Positions 18,161 through 29,971 of a DNA stretch of 64,000 bases are shown here, piece by piece. The stretch is from NCBI GenBank assembly GCA_016125215.1, contig WGMF01000005.1, positions 62,001 through 126,000 of the forward strand, given 5' to 3'. A model generated the notes under the pieces. That model did no database searches. It saw only the letters and a program-made list of their open reading frames with translations, and was not told the DNA's origin. Position numbers and translations under genes: made by a program. The first letter of the stretch is position 1. Every line of letters starts with the position of its first letter. The stretch comes from Phycisphaera sp. GTDB lineage: Bacteria; Planctomycetota; Phycisphaerae; Phycisphaerales; Phycisphaeraceae.

Positions 18161-20011
18161 ATGCCCATCCGTGTCCTGCCGACGTTGCTTGTGAACCAGA
18201 TCGCCGCGGGCGAGGTGATCGAGCGGCCGGCCAGCGTGGTCAAGGAACTCGTGGACAACAGCCTCGACGCCGGGGCGGGGCGGATCGATGTCACCGTCGA
18301 AGACGGCGGTCGGCAGCTCATCCGCGTCAGCGACGACGGCTCGGGCATCCCGGAGGAAGAACTCTCGCTGGCCCTGGAACCGCACGCCACGAGCAAGCTG
18401 CGTCACCCCGACGAGCTGGCCTCGATCGGCACGATGGGTTTCAGGGGCGAAGCGCTGGCGTCAATCGCAAGCGTCAGCAGACTCAGACTCACCAGCCGGG
18501 CCACCGTGGACGGGGCGGTGCGCGAGTCCGGGGCGTCGATAGAGTCAGCCGGCGGAGAGACGGGGCTGGTGACGCCGACGGCCTGCAGCCCGGGGAGCGT
18601 CGTTGAGGTTCGTGAGCTTTTTTTCAACACCCCAGCCAGGCGTAAGTTTCTCCGGGCCGGGCCCACCGAGGTCGGGCACATCTCGGATGTGTTGCAGCGC
18701 ATCGCCATCGCTCACCCGCACGTGGCGTTTTCACTCTCGCATAACGGGCGTGTCACGTTCGAGTTTGCCCCCACGGACAGCCCGCGGCTGCGCTGCGTTG
18801 ATGTGTTGGGTAAAGAGGTCGATGAGGCGTTGCTCGAATTTGAATCGCGCCAACCGTGGGGCGGCGTGTGGGGGCTGGCGGGCCTGCCGTCGATCGGGCG
18901 TGCGACCGCCAAGTTCCAATATCTTTGCATCAACGGGCGCCCCATCCGTGACCGCAACCTTGCCCACGCGATCAGGGAAGCCTACCGCGGCCTGCTCGCG
19001 CCGGACTTACAACCTGTTGTGGTGGTCTTCATCCGGGTCGATCCCCACGCGGTGGATGTCAACGTCCACCCCGCCAAGACCGAGGTCCGCCTGCGTGAGC
19101 CGGGGCAACTGCACGGCCTTGTGCTCTCCGCCATCCGGCAAAGGCTGCTCGGCAGCGACCTGACGCCGAGCGTCGCGCTGAACGGCAAGTCATGGCGGCC
19201 CCCCGTCGGCGCGGAGGACCCGTCCGCCCCGGCACCCGCGCCTGTGACCGCCCATGATTTTGTCGAATACTTCAAACGCATGGACCCGACGCAGAAGGGA
19301 TTTGTCTACCAGCAGGTCCGCGAGCAGATGAACGACGCCCCGCTGCTGGAGCGCGTCGGCGACGGGCAACCGGGCAACGGCTTTTCGGGTCCGCCCGCCC
19401 CCGTGACCGCCGCGGTGACTAATCAAGTGTTACAAGTCCACCAGAGCTACGTCGTGACGCAGGACGACGAGGGCCTGGTCATCATCGACCAGCACGCCCT
19501 GCACGAGCGCGTCATGTTCGAGCAGTTGCGCAAACGCATCCTCTCCGAGGGCAAACCGCTCGAGAGCCAGAGGCTGCTCGTGCCCGAGGTGCTGCACCTC
19601 AACCCCGCGCGGATGGCGCTGCTCGACGATCTGGCTGCGCTGCTTGAACGCATCGGCATCGAGGTCTCCGTGATCGGCCCCGGCGCGGTGGGCGTGCAGG
19701 CGTTCCCCACGTTTCTCTTTGACCGCCACGTCGAGCCGGGCGAGTTCATCGAGGGTCTGCTCGATAAAGCGCAGGAGGGCGCGTTCGACGTGAAACAGGC
19801 CGCCAACGACGAGTCCGCCCTGCACGAGGTCCTGGACATGATGGCGTGCAAGGCTGCGGTCAAGGCCGGCGACAAACTCAGCGGCGAAGAACTCTCCGCC
19901 CTGCTCACCCAGCGCGAAGAGGTCGAACGCAGCGCCTCCTGCCCGCACGGTCGGCCGACAACCATCCGCTTAACCCTGCGCGACCTCGAAAAACACTTCA
20001 AGCGCAGTTAA
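18161..20011 (+). CDS. mutL: DNA mismatch repair protein MutL (endonuclease type)
   Basis: The 616-residue protein has the GHKL ATPase motifs NQIAAGEVIERPASVV (residues 12-27), VSDDGSGI and GFRGEALASI. The C-terminal domain keeps the nuclease motif DQHALHERVMFE, matching DQHA(x2)E(x4)E. It also has ACKAAVKAG and CPHGRPT, the other two conserved motifs of endonuclease-active MutL. It should therefore nick DNA itself, as expected for organisms without MutH. The ATG at 18161 starts the usual MPIRVLP N-terminus. It is divergent from rsmA; tgt follows 120 bp after its stop, with a hairpin in between. Confidence 0.95.
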   Translation: MPIRVLPTLLVNQIAAGEVIERPASVVKELVDNSLDAGAGRIDVTVEDGGRQLIRVSDDGSGIPEEELSLALEPHATSKLRHPDELASIGTMGFRGEALASIASVSRLRLTSRATVDGAVRESGASIESAGGETGLVTPTACSPGSVVEVRELFFNTPARRKFLRAGPTEVGHISDVLQRIAIAHPHVAFSLSHNGRVTFEFAPTDSPRLRCVDVLGKEVDEALLEFESRQPWGGVWGLAGLPSIGRATAKFQYLCINGRPIRDRNLAHAIREAYRGLLAPDLQPVVVVFIRVDPHAVDVNVHPAKTEVRLREPGQLHGLVLSAIRQRLLGSDLTPSVALNGKSWRPPVGAEDPSAPAPAPVTAHDFVEYFKRMDPTQKGFVYQQVREQMNDAPLLERVGDGQPGNGFSGPPAPVTAAVTNQVLQVHQSYVVTQDDEGLVIIDQHALHERVMFEQLRKRILSEGKPLESQRLLVPEVLHLNPARMALLDDLAALLERIGIEVSVIGPGAVGVQAFPTFLFDRHVEPGEFIEGLLDKAQEGAFDVKQAANDESALHEVLDMMACKAAVKAGDKLSGEELSALLTQREEVERSASCPHGRPTTIRLTLRDLEKHFKRS

Positions 20012-20040
20012 CCGTCGTGCCCCATGATCGGCGGATTCCC

Positions 20041-20072
20041 ATTTAGCCCGGTCGCAAGCGACCGGGCTAAAT
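20041..20072. repeat. Perfect 15-bp-arm hairpin element between mutL and tgt
   Basis: The arms 20041-20055 and 20058-20072 are exact reverse complements (ATTTAGCCCGGTCGC) around a 2-bp loop. A degenerate copy of the left arm recurs at 21843-21868 before secDF (ATTTAGCCGCGTCGC), and a partial TTTAGCCGCGGGGC occurs near 58112-58125. This suggests a dispersed REP-like family. It could also act as a terminator after mutL, though no long U tract follows. Just downstream, 20088-20117 iterates CACTCAC-type words. Confidence 0.8.
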
Positions 20073-20130
20073 AAATATGATGTGTCCCACTCACCACTCA
20101 CCACTCACTACTCACCGCCCGCCACCCGCC

Positions 20131-21267
20131 ATGCCCTCGCCCCTGCGATACGAACTGGTCAAGAGCGACGCCACCACCCGCGCACGGCTCGGGCGCGTCA
20201 CCACGCCGCACGGCTCGTTCGATACGCCGGCCTTTATGCCCGTGGGGACCGTTGGCAGCGTCAAAGGCATCCAGCCCGCGCAGGTGCGTGACACCGGCGC
20301 GCAGATGATTTTGGCCAACACCTACCACCTGATGCTCCGCCCCGGCTCCGAACTCGTAGCCAAAATGGGCGGCCTGCAAAAATGGACGCGCTGGCAAGGC
20401 CCGATGCTCACCGACTCGGGCGGGTACCAGGTCTTCAGCCTCGGCCACATCAACAAGATCAGTGACGACGGCGTCACCTTCAAGAGCCACATCGACGGCT
20501 CGACGATCCACCTCACCCCCGCCATGAGTATGCGCGTCCAGAACGAGCTGGGCGCGGACATCATCATGGCCTTCGACGACTGCCCGCCGGCCCACGACGA
20601 AGCGGTCAAGGACCCCGCGCGTCTCGTCAAGGCCTGCGACCGCACCGCTCGCTGGCTCGAAGCGTGTATCGACGCACACCAGCGTAAAAACGATCAAGCC
20701 CTCTTCGGCATCGTGCAGGGCGGGACCGACCCGGCTATGCGCACGCGCTGCGTCGAACAGACCTGCCGACACGACCTGCCGGGCTACGCGATCGGCGGCG
20801 TCGCCGTGGGCGAACCCCCGGAAGTGATCGAGACCATCGTCGAGCACACCGCGCCGCGGCTTCCGGGGGACAGGCCGCGCTACCTGATGGGGGTCGGGTA
20901 TGAACGGGACATCCTCGCGGCGGTCCGGGCGGGGGTGGACATGTTCGACTGCGTCCTGCCGACGCGCAACGGCCGAAACGCCTACGCCTTCACCTCGACC
21001 GGGCCCATCCGTCTGCGGAATGCTAAATACGCGTTAGACCCGGCGGTCCTCGACGAGCGCTGCGACTGCCCGGCCTGCGGTGGGGGCTTTTCACGCAGCT
21101 ATCTCAGGCACCTGTTCATGGCCGGCGAGATGCTCGGGCCGGTTCTCGTGAGCCTGCACAACCTCCGCCACTTCCAGAGGTACCTGTTGGACATCCGAGC
21201 CGCCATCGCCCACAATGACTGGTCTTTGGTCGCACGGAACTGGCCCGTCGTCGCGGACCGCTTCTGA
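20131..21267 (+). CDS. tgt: Queuine tRNA-ribosyltransferase (TGT)
   Basis: The product (378 residues from the ATG at 20131) has LTDSGGYQVFSL with the substrate-binding Asp, FDDCPP, GIVQGGTDPAMR, GIGG-like YAIGGVAVGE and the nucleophilic Asp in MFDCVLPTRNGRNA. The zinc site CDCPACGGGFSRSYLRHLF is intact. It exchanges guanine 34 of tRNAs with GUN anticodons for preQ1. In-frame ATGs at 20077 and 20080 would add residues encoded by an iterated CACTCAC tract and are rejected. The order tgt-yajC-secDF is a widespread operon and is kept here. Confidence 0.96.
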   Translation: MPSPLRYELVKSDATTRARLGRVTTPHGSFDTPAFMPVGTVGSVKGIQPAQVRDTGAQMILANTYHLMLRPGSELVAKMGGLQKWTRWQGPMLTDSGGYQVFSLGHINKISDDGVTFKSHIDGSTIHLTPAMSMRVQNELGADIIMAFDDCPPAHDEAVKDPARLVKACDRTARWLEACIDAHQRKNDQALFGIVQGGTDPAMRTRCVEQTCRHDLPGYAIGGVAVGEPPEVIETIVEHTAPRLPGDRPRYLMGVGYERDILAAVRAGVDMFDCVLPTRNGRNAYAFTSTGPIRLRNAKYALDPAVLDERCDCPACGGGFSRSYLRHLFMAGEMLGPVLVSLHNLRHFQRYLLDIRAAIAHNDWSLVARNWPVVADRF

Positions 21268-21340
21268 CCCCCCGTGAGCACGGTTGCGACTGTTCCCCCG
21301 GTTGCGCCCGAGGCAACCCGCACCCATTGTGAGAACCGAT

Positions 21341-21814
21341 ATGGATACCCTAAATCTCGTTCACTCCCTGACCCTTGCCCAAGCCGACGCACCGCCCGCC
21401 GCGGCCACACCCGCGCCGACACCGGCCCCCGCGCCTGCACCGGCCAACGGCAACGCCACGCCCGCTGCGCCGCAAACCGCCCAGCCCGGCCAGCCGTTGA
21501 CCCCAAACCCCAGCGCCACCAAACAACAAGACCCGCTCGGCGGTCTGTTCATGCCCGTGATCCTCATCGCGGTCCTGGCGTTCATGATTATTTTCTCCAT
21601 GCGGAGCCAATCCAAGGAAAAGAAGAAACGCGAACAACTGCTCGAAGCCGTCAAGAAGGGCGACAAGGTCCAGACCATCGGCGGCGTCCGCGGCACCGTC
21701 ACCGATATCCGCGATGATGAGATCACGCTCAAGGTCGACGAAAACGCCAACGTCAAGATCCGCTACGCACGGTCGGCTATCCAGTCCGTGATCTCCACCA
21801 AGGACGAAGACTAA
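21341..21814 (+). CDS. yajC: Preprotein translocase accessory protein YajC
   Basis: The C-terminal 90 residues match YajC: a membrane segment (FMPVILIAVLAFMIIFSM), then KKREQLLEAVKKGDKVQTIG, GVRGTVTDI and ITLKVDENANVKIR. Ahead of it is an Ala- and Pro-rich stretch of about 60 residues that is longer than in E. coli YajC and probably disordered. A hydrophobic start (LNLVHSLTLAQADA) may act as a signal peptide. I chose the ATG at 21341; an upstream ATG at 21284 would add 19 residues. YajC associates with SecDF, whose gene follows after 117 bp. Confidence 0.92.
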   Translation: MDTLNLVHSLTLAQADAPPAAATPAPTPAPAPAPANGNATPAAPQTAQPGQPLTPNPSATKQQDPLGGLFMPVILIAVLAFMIIFSMRSQSKEKKKREQLLEAVKKGDKVQTIGGVRGTVTDIRDDEITLKVDENANVKIRYARSAIQSVISTKDED

Positions 21815-21931
21815 CCCCTTTGACGCCCGCCAACTTCTACTTATTTAGCCGCGTCGCTTGCGACTCGCGCCGCCGGAAGTCTCCCGAAGTTCAAGACCCA
21901 CCCCCTGACGCTCATTACCCCAACACCCGCC

Positions 21932-24900
21932 ATGCAACGACCCCCCCTCTGGAAACCTGTCCTCATCCTCGCGGTCATCGCCCTGTTTTTCGTGGTGATG
22001 TACCCGCCTCAGCACCGACTCAAGCCCGGCCTGGACCTCGCGGGCGGCACCGTGCTGGTCTACGAAGTCGACGTCCCCTACGGGCAGGACGCGCGCGACG
22101 TGATCGAACGCACCATCGAGGTGCTCAAACGCCGTGTCGACCCCGACGGTGTGCGCAACCTCGTCTGGAGGCGTCAACAGGGCAACCGCTTTGAGGTCCA
22201 GATGGCGCTGCCGCCACGCGACACCGCGCTCAAACGCGAGGCCTATCAGAACGCGCTCAAGGCCCTGCTCGACGACAACATCAACGTGCGTCGGCTCGAC
22301 GGCGCCATCCACTCCGACCCCCAGCAACGCGACACCCTCCTTGCCGCCCTGCTCAACCAGCACCCCGCCGCGGCGACGGATATCCAGAACCTCATCGACG
22401 CCGGCCACAAACTCGACACCGTCAAGAAGCCCTACGACGAGCAGCAGGAACTCGCGGACAAATTGAGCAACGAACTCAAGAACCTGCCCATCGAGGCGAC
22501 GACCGAAGACCGCGACCAGATGAAGGAAAACGTCCGCAAGGCGCTGGAAGAACTCCAGACCCGGACCCGTGCCTACCTCGATGCGCAGTCGGCGGTTCAA
22601 AAAGCCGAGGACGCGCTGGTGCGTGCCAACATCAACGCCGACGCACTCGCCGCGGCGCTCGACCGCCCCGACAAGCCCGAGGTCAAAGACGACCCGTCGA
22701 GCAGCCCGCGCGCCCGCGCCATCCAGGCCCTCAAGACTCAATACCCGCGGCGCGCCGCCGAGATCGACGCCGTCGCCGCCGCACACGAGGCTTACCAGAA
22801 GGTCAAAGGCACGCTCGACGACCCCAACGACCTGATCGCGCTGATGCGCGGTGCGGGGGTGCTCGAATTCCGCATCGCCGCCGCACCGGGGACGATCAGC
22901 GGTGAAGCGGATTACCGCCAGCAGCTGCGCGAGCGTGGCCCGAACGCCGGCGAGGACCGCGAGTACCGCTGGTTCGTGATCGACGACATCTCGCGCTTCG
23001 CCGAGGGCGACAAGGCGCTCGAGGCGGTCAAGCAAGACCCCGAGGGCTACTTCGCACAGTCCCGCAACATGGTCGGTCAGGAGCGCGACGGGCAGTATTA
23101 CGTCCTGCTTGCCAACACGCCGGGCAACAGCATGACGCAGAACGACCCGGGTTGGCAGTTGACCTCGGCGGTGCGTTCGATGGACCAGCAGATGCAGCCG
23201 GCTGTGGCGTTCAGCCTCAACCCCGCCGGCGCGGCGCTGATGGGCCGACTCACCGGCAACCACCTGCACGAGCCGATGGCCATCGTCCTCGATGCACGCG
23301 TCGTCTCGGCGCCGTCGATCAACGACCGCATCTCGGGCAGCGGCATCATCACCGGCGGGCGCGGCGGGTTCTCCGCCAACGAATTGCGTTACCTCATCAA
23401 CACGCTCGGCGCCGGTTCGCTGCAGGCGCGCGTGAGCGATCAGCCGATCTATATCAAGACCATCGGTTCGCAGTTCGGGCACGACAACCTGATGGCCGGC
23501 CTGTGGGCCTCGGTCTGGTCACTCGTGATCGTGGCGGGCTTCATGTTGCTCTACTACTTCCTGCCGGGCTTCGTCGCCGACCTGGCGCTCTTTGGCAACA
23601 TGGTCGTCATCCTCGGGGCGATGGCGATGATCGACGCGACCTTCACCCTCCCGGGCATCGCGGGCATCGTGCTGACCATCGGTATGGCTGTCGACGCCAA
23701 CGTGCTGATCTTCGAGCGCATCCGCGAGGAAATCGAACGCAAGGCCGACCTCAGGACCGCTGTGCGCCTGGGCTACGAAAAGGCCCTGACCACCATCGTC
23801 GACTCCAACCTCACCACACTCATCACCTGTATCGTCCTCTACTACACCGCGACGACCGAGGTCAAGGGCTTCGCGCTGACGCTGATGATCGGCATCCTGG
23901 CGACGATGTTCACCGCGCTGTTCTGCACACGCGTGGTGTTCGACTGGTACCTCTACCTCTTCAAGCCCACGAAGCTGCCGATGCTGCCGATGGTCTCGTC
24001 GGTCGTGCGGCGCATCCTCTCGCCCAACGTGCCCTGGATGACGACGGCGAGGTTTTTCATCCCCGCGTCGCTGGCGGTGATGGTCCTGAGCGTGGTCGCG
24101 GTTTACTTCCGGGGGGTGGACATGCTCGACATCGAGTTCCGCAGCGGCACGCAGGTCGGCTTCGAGCTGCGCGAGGGCCAGACGATGTCGCTGCAGGATG
24201 CGCGTGACCGGCTGACCAAAGCGTCGCGCGACCTGAACTTCCCCGAACTGGCCAACGCCAGACCGGTGAGCATCGGCAAAGAAATCGACGGCAAGTACAC
24301 CGGCTTTAGCATCGCGGTGCTCGACGAAGATTCCAATAAAGTCTCCGACGCCATCAAGAAGACCTTCGGCGACGCGCTTTCCACGCAAAGCCCGATCGCG
24401 TTCAAAGGCATGGGCGAAGAGGGCTCGCCGACGCCGCCCGTCGCACAGGCCCCGGTTTACGTCGTGCGCAGCGGCAAGCTCGGTGACGATATCGACCGAC
24501 CGACCGTCGGCACGGACGTGAGTGATTTTGTTGGCGGCGTGGCCATCGTGCTCAATGATGTCCAGCCGGCCCAGACGCTCGACGCCATCCGTACGAGGCT
24601 CGAACGTGGACGGATGCAGCCGGCCTATGAGAGCCTGGGTTTCCGGCCATCGACCGTGGTGCCTTTGTCGGCCACGGGCGTGGCGGACGACGGCAAGACG
24701 CCCGTCTACAACAGCTTCGCCGTGGTCTCACGCGACAACAAGACCGACTACACGCAGACGCCCGACACCTTCGAGGACGCATCGGGCCTGGCGCAGACGG
24801 AGTGGGGCTTTGTCCGCGACGCGATGCTGCGCGACACGAGCCTCTCGAGCGTGGCCAAGTTTTCCAGCCAGGTCTCGGGCGACATGAAACGCCAGGCCCT

Positions 24901-25459
24901 GGGCGCGGTGTTCCTGAGTCTGCTCGCGGTGGTGGCGTACATCTGGCTTCGGTTCGGCAGCTTCCGTTACGGCGTGGCGGCCATCGCGGCGCTGGTCCAC
25001 GACGTGACGATCGGTGTGGGCCTCGTGGCGATCGAGTTTTACATCCCGGCTGAGAGCGCGTTGGGCAAGGCCCTGATGCTCGACGCCTTCCGCATCGACC
25101 TGGCGCTGGTCGCGGCGATCCTGACGCTCGTGGGTTACTCGCTCAACGACACGATCGTCGTCTTCGACCGCATCCGTGAGAACCGTGGCAAGCTCGCCCG
25201 CGCGACCCCGGCCATCATCAACGACTCGATCAACCAGACCATCAGCCGAACCGTGCTGACCTCCGGCACGACGCTGCTGGCGATCTTCGTGCTCTACATC
25301 GTGGGCGGCCCGGGCGTGCACGGCTTTGCGTTCATGATGCTCGTCGGCGTGGTCGTGGGGACGTACAGCTCGATCGCCATCGCCGCGCCGCTGCTGCTGA
25401 TGGGCTACAAAGTCGGCGATGAAGTGAAGAAGGTCGTGGGCAAGCCGGCGACGGCTTGA
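21932..25459 (+). CDS. secDF: Fused protein translocase SecD-SecF
   Basis: The 1175-residue protein joins SecD and SecF. The SecD half has one N-terminal helix (about 10-25), GLDLAGGTVLVYEV, the periplasmic part ending in LNPAGAALMGRLT, and five helices with GMAVDANVLIFERIREE. The SecF half begins near ARFFIPASLAVMV and keeps LNDTIVVFDRIREN. Conserved Asp and Arg residues of the proton path are present. Between residues 97 and 300 lies an insert of roughly 200 residues, Gln-, Lys- and Glu-rich and probably helical, splitting the first periplasmic domain before LEFRI. It uses the proton-motive force to complete protein export with SecYEG. It follows yajC; a hairpin-like half repeat lies in the gap. 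Confidence 0.96.
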   Translation: MQRPPLWKPVLILAVIALFFVVMYPPQHRLKPGLDLAGGTVLVYEVDVPYGQDARDVIERTIEVLKRRVDPDGVRNLVWRRQQGNRFEVQMALPPRDTALKREAYQNALKALLDDNINVRRLDGAIHSDPQQRDTLLAALLNQHPAAATDIQNLIDAGHKLDTVKKPYDEQQELADKLSNELKNLPIEATTEDRDQMKENVRKALEELQTRTRAYLDAQSAVQKAEDALVRANINADALAAALDRPDKPEVKDDPSSSPRARAIQALKTQYPRRAAEIDAVAAAHEAYQKVKGTLDDPNDLIALMRGAGVLEFRIAAAPGTISGEADYRQQLRERGPNAGEDREYRWFVIDDISRFAEGDKALEAVKQDPEGYFAQSRNMVGQERDGQYYVLLANTPGNSMTQNDPGWQLTSAVRSMDQQMQPAVAFSLNPAGAALMGRLTGNHLHEPMAIVLDARVVSAPSINDRISGSGIITGGRGGFSANELRYLINTLGAGSLQARVSDQPIYIKTIGSQFGHDNLMAGLWASVWSLVIVAGFMLLYYFLPGFVADLALFGNMVVILGAMAMIDATFTLPGIAGIVLTIGMAVDANVLIFERIREEIERKADLRTAVRLGYEKALTTIVDSNLTTLITCIVLYYTATTEVKGFALTLMIGILATMFTALFCTRVVFDWYLYLFKPTKLPMLPMVSSVVRRILSPNVPWMTTARFFIPASLAVMVLSVVAVYFRGVDMLDIEFRSGTQVGFELREGQTMSLQDARDRLTKASRDLNFPELANARPVSIGKEIDGKYTGFSIAVLDEDSNKVSDAIKKTFGDALSTQSPIAFKGMGEEGSPTPPVAQAPVYVVRSGKLGDDIDRPTVGTDVSDFVGGVAIVLNDVQPAQTLDAIRTRLERGRMQPAYESLGFRPSTVVPLSATGVADDGKTPVYNSFAVVSRDNKTDYTQTPDTFEDASGLAQTEWGFVRDAMLRDTSLSSVAKFSSQVSGDMKRQALGAVFLSLLAVVAYIWLRFGSFRYGVAAIAALVHDVTIGVGLVAIEFYIPAESALGKALMLDAFRIDLALVAAILTLVGYSLNDTIVVFDRIRENRGKLARATPAIINDSINQTISRTVLTSGTTLLAIFVLYIVGGPGVHGFAFMMLVGVVVGTYSSIAIAAPLLLMGYKVGDEVKKVVGKPATA

Positions 25460-25540
25460 GAATGTTGCGGTGGTCCCACACCCGGAAGGCGTGGTGTTCG
25501 GGGATCACCGCGTTCAACCCACACGCCGTCATGCCAATGA

Positions 25541-25572
25541 AAAACCCCTCGCGTGGCGCGTCGAGGGGTTTT
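25541..25572. terminator. Bidirectional intrinsic terminator after secDF
   Basis: AAAACCCCTCG at 25541-25551 pairs with CGAGGGGTTTT at 25562-25572, leaving a 10-bp loop. Flanking A and T runs give a poly-U tail in both directions. It lies between secDF (plus) and the rsmJ-like gene (minus), which converge. Confidence 0.85.
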
Positions 25573-25649
25573 GTTTTCGGCCGCGTGTATTCGCGTCCGT
25601 ATACGACCTGTTTAGCTGTGGTGTATTCTCGTCATATTCGGCTGACGAA

Positions 25650-26318
25650 TCAAGTCCCCTTTGATTTTTTTGATCGCGCGATCGTCAGATAGACATCGTA
25701 ACGGAGGCTGCGCGCCTCAAAGACCAGGTCGGGTTTGTCGCCGACCGGCGGCGCTTTGCGCGGGCGCTTGACGACCACACGGCGCAGCGCGACACCGATT
25801 GCCGCCTGCCACAACGCATCGCTGTCTTCATCAAGGCCCACGAGTTGCTGGAGCAGCCGCATAGGTTTGCGCTGCATGGCCTTGCGCTTCGCGGGGAACA
25901 TCGGGTCGAGATAAACAACCTCGGCGGACATGGCGGCAAGCCGTGTGATCGAGTCACACTGCATGAGTGTGATGCGCGAGGCGGTGTCGGGATCGATGTG
26001 GGCCAGACGCCGCAAGGCATCCTCGAGCAGCGCGTGGACGGTGGGGTTTCGTTCGAGCGCGGTAACGTGACAACCCAGCGCCGCCATGAGACACGCATCT
26101 TCACCGAGGCCGGCGGTGGCGTCGAGGACGGTGGGCCGGTGCGGGTCGCCCTTTTTGAGGCCCAGCGCTTTGGCAATGGGTTGCCGAAGGCTTCGGCCTT
26201 GTGGCGAAGAGCCGTCGACGCGGGAAAGGTCGATGTAAAACGGATGGGAATCGCCGGGGATATGCAGCTCGAGGCGGTCGGGGGTGCGGAGGAGCTGGGG
26301 GGGTGAGGGGTCGGGCAT
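25650..26318 (-). CDS. rsmJ: 16S rRNA (guanine-N2) methyltransferase RsmJ-like
   Basis: The 222-residue product has the DUF548/RsmJ pattern: PIAKALGLKKGD, VLDATAGLGEDACLMAALGC for SAM, LERNPTVHALLEDAL, then VVYLDPMFPAKRKAMQRK and RVVVKRPRKAPP. In E. coli RsmJ methylates G1516 of 16S rRNA. I used the ATG at 26318 (MPDPSPP); an ATG at 26366 gives a longer, unconvincing start. It converges on secDF with a shared terminator. The neighbouring metallo-hydrolase gene lies 75 bp upstream in the same direction. Confidence 0.88.
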   Translation of the reverse strand: MPDPSPPQLLRTPDRLELHIPGDSHPFYIDLSRVDGSSPQGRSLRQPIAKALGLKKGDPHRPTVLDATAGLGEDACLMAALGCHVTALERNPTVHALLEDALRRLAHIDPDTASRITLMQCDSITRLAAMSAEVVYLDPMFPAKRKAMQRKPMRLLQQLVGLDEDSDALWQAAIGVALRRVVVKRPRKAPPVGDKPDLVFEARSLRYDVYLTIARSKKSKGT

Positions 26319-26393
26319 GGGAGGACCCGCGTGAGCGTTTGTGTGCCCGCGTGCCGCGAGCGGCACGGCTGAATGGCGGGGCGCATGGGTGTG

Positions 26394-27311
26394 TCAATCG
26401 CCCTTGGGGAGGGCGGCCTCTTCGCGTTGTTTTTCGTAGCGGGCCTTGTTGGTTCGGCTGTCCATGAGGAGCAGGACGCGGTCGCGGTCCGTCGCATTGA
26501 TCGCCGACTCGATCTCCTTGCGTGCCTGGCCCATGTGTGTGCGGCGCGAAAGGTGCGTGAGGACAACGGCCTCGGCGGTGGAAGACTTGAGCACGCGCAC
26601 GATGTCGTCGATGTGCATGTGCTTGCCCACGTCGGCGCGGTCCTTGTGGCCGGCTTCGGTGAAGGTGCACTCGGTGATGAGGATGCGGGCGTGTTTCACG
26701 TCGTCGCGCTCGAAGTGTTCGCCATAAGCGGTATCGCCGGTGTAGCAGATCAGGGGCACTTCGAGCGTGTGCGTGATCTCCTTGCCGGCTTGTTTGAGTT
26801 GGACGAGCTGCGGCTGGGTGAGGCCGACGTACTCGGGCCTGAGCTTGCTGCGGCGTTCGATGACGACATAGCCCAGCGACGGGACGGTGTGCCGTGTGGC
26901 AAACGCGCGGAGGAAGAAGTTGCGTTTGATCTCGATCTCGCTGTCGGGCTGGAGCGCGATGAGGTTGTAGGGCGTGCGCTGGGCTTCGATGTCGATCCAC
27001 GCGGTCATGAGTTGACGGATGGGTTTTTCGAGCGCGGGCGGGCAGATGACGGTGCCGGTGCCCATACCCTGGAAGTGTCGCTGGGAGAGGTAGTAGGTCA
27101 GCGCGGCGGCGTGGTCCATGTGGCCGTGCGTCAGAGCGCAGTAGTTGGCGGCCAGCGCGGGCCGGGGGCAGAGGCCGATGTCGAAGCACAGGTCGAGCTC
27201 GGGGATGTGGACGACGGACTCTTCGCCTGCGACGGAGAGGCCCTGAATGCGGTAGGGGTGGATGTAGAGGAAGCCCAGTTGCGGGCGGCGCTGCGGTTCG
27301 GGGGGGATCAT
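26394..27311 (-). CDS. Metallo-beta-lactamase-fold hydrolase, RNase Z-like
   Basis: The 305-residue product has the metal-binding THGHMDHAAAL motif, a later His in RHTVPSLGY, a conserved Asp in CYTGDTAYGEHF, and VVLTHLSRR. The layout, with the HxHxDH box near residue 60 and an Asp after GDT, resembles RNase Z and related phosphodiesterases. The short RNase Z exosite is not obvious, so tRNA 3' processing is possible but not proven. The ATG at 27311 (MIPPEPQ) is preferred. The open frame continues upstream to 27566 only because the GC-rich leader lacks stops. Confidence 0.75.
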   Translation of the reverse strand: MIPPEPQRRPQLGFLYIHPYRIQGLSVAGEESVVHIPELDLCFDIGLCPRPALAANYCALTHGHMDHAAALTYYLSQRHFQGMGTGTVICPPALEKPIRQLMTAWIDIEAQRTPYNLIALQPDSEIEIKRNFFLRAFATRHTVPSLGYVVIERRSKLRPEYVGLTQPQLVQLKQAGKEITHTLEVPLICYTGDTAYGEHFERDDVKHARILITECTFTEAGHKDRADVGKHMHIDDIVRVLKSSTAEAVVLTHLSRRTHMGQARKEIESAINATDRDRVLLLMDSRTNKARYEKQREEAALPKGD

Positions 27312-27344
27312 GGGAAGGTCCGTCGGTCGGCGAGGGGGATTAGA

Positions 27345-27580
27345 GGGGTGTTGCGGGACACGCGGTTGAGGGCCGTGGGAACACGGTGCCTCTCGCCGAC
27401 CGGCGTGACGGGGCAAACCCAGGTAAACAAGTCGGTTGGGTGCGAACCCAAGCCCCGCTCCGTGCGAGGCCCGTCCCACCCACGAGGCGGACGGACGCGA
27501 CCGATACGTCGGCTTGGCACAATCGGCCGACGGCGACACAATAAGGCGATTGCCCACGCCGGGCAAGACGCTTCACGCCT
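27345..27580 (+). ncRNA. Candidate structured RNA in divergent leader
   Basis: This gap contains several compact hairpins in the plus orientation. CCGTG/CACGG (27373-27386) has a GGAA loop. CGCC/GGCG lies at 27394-27405. TTGGGT/ACCCAA (27436-27451) has a GCGA loop and is enclosed by CGGGGC/GCCCCG (27409-27414 with 27452-27457). CGTCGGC/GCCGACG pairs 27507-27513 with 27526-27532, and TGCCC/GGGCA lies at 27551-27565. Two GNRA-type loops point to the plus strand. I cannot match it to a known class. Confidence 0.3.
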
Positions 27581-27583
27581 GAG

Positions 27584-29971
<2,388 letters not shown>

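Noticed and set aside
21845-23482. Long open frame (545 codons) antisense to secDF
   Set aside because: Its protein is Val-, Asp- and Arg-biased without recognisable motifs. The opposite strand encodes an unmistakable SecD. Such frames arise from the GC-rich third positions.
27312-27566. 85-residue N-terminal extension of the RNase Z-like protein
   Set aside because: The frame is open, but its sequence is Pro- and Arg-rich without similarity to the family. The conserved part begins shortly after the ATG at 27311.
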